64,000 bases of DNA, from assembly GCF_001434705.1 (NCBI RefSeq), contig NZ_AZDJ01000032.1:119403-183402 (forward strand), read 5' to 3'. A program made the position numbers and the translations under genes. Source of the stretch: Lacticaseibacillus nasuensis JCM 17158 (GTDB lineage Bacteria; Bacillota; Bacilli; Lactobacillales; Lactobacillaceae). Below are positions 61,850-64,000 of the stretch, piece after piece. Position 1 is the stretch's first letter; each line of letters begins with the position of its first letter. The notes under the pieces are model-generated. The model had not been told where the DNA came from. It ran no database searches and saw only the letters and a program-made list of their open reading frames with translations.

Positions 61850-63859
61850 ATGAACGGTGGTATCGCCTACCATTTGAAACAAATCATGACCACGGAGCAG
61901 CTCAACTTGACTCAAACCGCCAAGCTAATCGGCATCTCGGTCAGCAGTCTGCGCAAGGTCTTAAAGGATACGCCGCTAAGCCAGCCGATCATGTTCAAGA
62001 TCAACCGGTTCATCGATGAGCATCGCGCTAGCGCAGCGACGCCGGATATTCACCCGATCAACAAACCGAGCTTCACCATCACCCAAACCAGCGAGCACCA
62101 GCCTGGCCAACAGCCGACCGAGGTGATTGAACCTGGTAATGCTGCCGCAAACCGCAACCAGCGCACCAGTCAAACGACTAAGCGCCAAGCGGCCACCGAG
62201 CAGTCGACGAGTCGGCAAGCCAATGCCGGCCAGCCGGCGCGCGGGCGGCGCGGCCAAACCAGCAAAGCAAGCGACAACCAGCAACAACCGGCTCGCCGGG
62301 GCAAGCAAGCGGCCAATCGCCAGAACCAAACCAGCGAGCAGGCTAAGCCGAATCGCCAAAGCAAAGCCAGTGAGACCAAGCAGGCCACAAGCCAGCAAGG
62401 CAAGGCTAAGGCTGATCAGTCCACCAGCCAGCACCAAACTCAGTCGACCAAAACCACCAGCAAGCGCGGCCAAGGTCGCAGCAAACAAGGCAGCCAAAGC
62501 CAAGCCGCTAAGGCCGAACCTAAGCGCGGGCGCAATCCCCGCAGCCAAGGGAACCAACGTGGCCGGCGCAACCAGGCGAATAGCGAATCCGCAGCAAACC
62601 GCACTACCGGAACGCAGACAACTAGCCAGAGTCAAAGCCAAAGCGTAACCAGCCAGGTGGCTAGCCAAAGCACCGCTAGCCAGACCCCACGCAGTCAAAG
62701 CACCCGGACTCGGCGCAACCAGCGCAGCCAAAGCCTTGCCAGTGCCACCGTCGCGGAATCGATGAGCCAAAGCCTGGCCCCACACAGTCAAAGTCAGGCC
62801 CGCATCGACGCGCCGGCGACCAGCCAGGCGCCACGCCCTAAGGCAGTGGAAACCACCTTGCAGCTGTTCATCGACGAGTCCTTCGTCCATGGCAACAGCT
62901 ACAACCGCAACATGTACATCGGCTTAACGGCCTTAGATCCCGATGACGGCCACGCCTTGGATCAGTTCAGCCACACCTTGTACCCGTTTGGCTGGCAGCC
63001 AGGCGATGAGGTCAAGGCCCGCGGCAAGGATCAGCAACAAGTCGCCACGTTGCTGCACGACGCCGCCAGCGACACCACCCATAACTTCGTGGTGTACTCA
63101 CCGGTATCAGACGCCGGCAACTTCTCCATGGGCTTTGGCGTGTTGTACCCTTACCTCGCCGCCGTCTTGCGCGTACTTGATGCGCTGGACACCGTGCCAG
63201 ACAAGGTGCGCATCGCCATCGACAAGCGCAACGAAATCGAAGGCGAACAACTCGGCATCGCCGCGCGCATTTTGAACAGCTACCTCAAGTCCGCCACGGG
63301 CAAAAGCGTCATCTTCATGCTCCGCACCGCGGATTCCAAGGAGGAGCTGGGCTTGCAGTTCAGCGATTTCGTCGCCCACTCCGCCTTGGCCTTCGACCAA
63401 CCGGCACTCGCCGGTTTCGGCATTCAACGCCTCGCCGACATCGGCAGTGCATTAGGCGATGAGCTCATGATGTATAGCATGATTGGCCTGCAAAAATACT
63501 TGCTGGACGACCACGCCGCTGTCACTGACTCGCATCAATACCGCAGTCCACTGCTGGTCGCCGCTGATCGCTTATTCCGCTTGACCAGCAAGGCCGTCAG
63601 CCTGCGCGAGATTCCGGCCGAGGCCTTGGCCCAAGCCAAGCTCGTGTTGAACCAGTTGCTGCAGGTGGCGCCAAGCTCCGTGTCTGGCGGCATCAATAAC
63701 ATGCCGTTCCAGAATTGGTACGACATGGTCGCTCGTAGCGCCGCGTTCCTGCACTACACCGACGAGTCGTTGCCAAACGCCGAAATCGATCCAGACGCCA
63801 TGCAAATTGCCAACGACGCCTTAAACAACATCGCCAATTTATTAGCTTCAGCCAAATAA
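61850..63859 (+). CDS. DUF3800-like protein with N-terminal helix-turn-helix and long disordered linker
   Basis: A 669-residue protein in three parts. Residues 1-60 look like a helix-turn-helix (TQTAKLIGISVSSLRKVLKD). Residues about 75-330 are low complexity, dominated by Gln, Ser, Thr, Asn, Arg and Lys with RG/RR patches and SQSQ runs. Residues about 335-669 resemble DUF3800, an RNase-H-like fold: LFIDES with D342 and E343, then IAIDKRNE and LQFSDFVAHSA. A nucleic-acid role is inferred; no activity is known. AGGAGG precedes the ATG. A terminator follows. Confidence 0.75.
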   Translation: MNGGIAYHLKQIMTTEQLNLTQTAKLIGISVSSLRKVLKDTPLSQPIMFKINRFIDEHRASAATPDIHPINKPSFTITQTSEHQPGQQPTEVIEPGNAAANRNQRTSQTTKRQAATEQSTSRQANAGQPARGRRGQTSKASDNQQQPARRGKQAANRQNQTSEQAKPNRQSKASETKQATSQQGKAKADQSTSQHQTQSTKTTSKRGQGRSKQGSQSQAAKAEPKRGRNPRSQGNQRGRRNQANSESAANRTTGTQTTSQSQSQSVTSQVASQSTASQTPRSQSTRTRRNQRSQSLASATVAESMSQSLAPHSQSQARIDAPATSQAPRPKAVETTLQLFIDESFVHGNSYNRNMYIGLTALDPDDGHALDQFSHTLYPFGWQPGDEVKARGKDQQQVATLLHDAASDTTHNFVVYSPVSDAGNFSMGFGVLYPYLAAVLRVLDALDTVPDKVRIAIDKRNEIEGEQLGIAARILNSYLKSATGKSVIFMLRTADSKEELGLQFSDFVAHSALAFDQPALAGFGIQRLADIGSALGDELMMYSMIGLQKYLLDDHAAVTDSHQYRSPLLVAADRLFRLTSKAVSLREIPAEALAQAKLVLNQLLQVAPSSVSGGINNMPFQNWYDMVARSAAFLHYTDESLPNAEIDPDAMQIANDALNNIANLLASAK

Positions 63860-63866
63860 CTCGTTG

Positions 63867-63892
63867 ACAGGCGTGACTGCAGTCGCGCCTGT
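63867..63892 (+). terminator. terminator after the DUF3800-like gene
   Basis: Arms ACAGGCG.GAC / GTC.CGCCTGT with loop TGCA and one G-T pair, then TTTGCG. Confidence 0.65.
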
Positions 63893-63910
63893 TTGCGTAC
63901 GGAGGACCGC

Positions 63911-64000
63911 ATGCCCACAACTTTTACTCAACTACGCGCGACCTTTGCCGCCTACGACACGATCATTATTCACCGCCACATTAACCCCGACCCCGACGCA
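63911..64000 (+). CDS. DHH family phosphoesterase, NrnA-like (partial, runs off the right edge)
   Basis: Thirty codons are visible. MPTTFTQLRATFAAYDTIII is followed by HRHINPDPDA, the first motif of DHH phosphoesterases of the NrnA (oligoribonuclease / pAp phosphatase) type. GGAGG lies eight bases before the ATG. The catalytic DHH motif itself is outside the window. Confidence 0.8.
   Translation, partial: MPTTFTQLRATFAAYDTIIIHRHINPDPDA

Noticed and set aside
61976-62890. A 304-codon Leu/Ala-rich frame antisense to the DUF3800-like gene, resembling a membrane protein
   Set aside because: The hydrophobic composition is simply the complement of the CAG/AGC-rich linker codons; no ribosome binding site.

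Overview
The window reads as chromosomal DNA of a GC-rich member of the Lactobacillaceae (Firmicutes). The core gene order is the lactobacillar one: rpoE-pyrG-murA-rpmE2, and a backbone metG, tatD, rnmV, ksgA, veg, ispE, purR, glmU, prs. Firmicute signals are present as well: strong AAGGAGG ribosome binding sites, TTGACA/TATAAT promoters, a tRNA-sensing T-box on trpS, a pyrG leader of the CTP-attenuation type, and cre-like, PurBox-like and dre-like sites. GC-rich third codon positions point to a high-GC genus such as Lacticaseibacillus or a relative, but the species cannot be named from the sequence alone. No insertion sequence, prophage, CRISPR array or integrase is visible.

Layout. 0-9.9 kb: rpmE2, murA, pyrG, rpoE (all minus), two NUDIX/HD housekeeping enzymes, a YdcF-like membrane protein, an orphan HicB-like protein, mscL and prs. 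10-25.8 kb: the conserved backbone, interrupted by accessory blocks: two tandem Rgg/XRE-like regulators, a VanZ-RDD fusion coupled to purR, a fetAB-type ABC pair with a palindromic operator, a CDF zinc exporter, and a DeoR-aminotransferase pair. 25.8-35 kb: DUF72, NUDIX, an orphan MsmK-type ATPase, a four-gene operon (PHP phosphatase, HExxH protein, sirtuin, TMEM175-type channel), small enzymes, a glycosyltransferase and a DUF1002 secreted protein. 35-40.8 kb: a polyphosphate locus (degenerate ppx-like gene, ppk1, ppx). 40.8-49.6 kb: MATE pump, TPM/LemA pair, T-box-trpS, flavin disulfide reductase, OpuC-type osmolyte transporter. 49.8-64 kb: HelD, CPBP protease, tRNA-Thr, HD protein, UvrA2, nagA, a five-gene envelope/lipoprotein operon, a DUF3800 protein with a long disordered linker, and the start of an nrnA-like gene at the right edge.

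The least ordinary content is non-coding. One family of about 370 bp occurs twice (25.95-26.32 kb and 40.43-40.81 kb), aligns without gaps over more than 200 bp and carries internal inverted repeats. A second family is a perfect 110-bp direct repeat in the ppk1-ppx gap (36.31-36.66 kb), each copy folding into one long hairpin. A third long hairpin lies after trpS (44.36-44.44 kb). Other points of interest are a MurA with Asp in place of the catalytic Cys, an IspE kinase of the kind lactobacilli keep without the rest of the MEP pathway, and a Ppx paralogue that has lost its phosphate-binding motif but is translationally coupled to ppk1.
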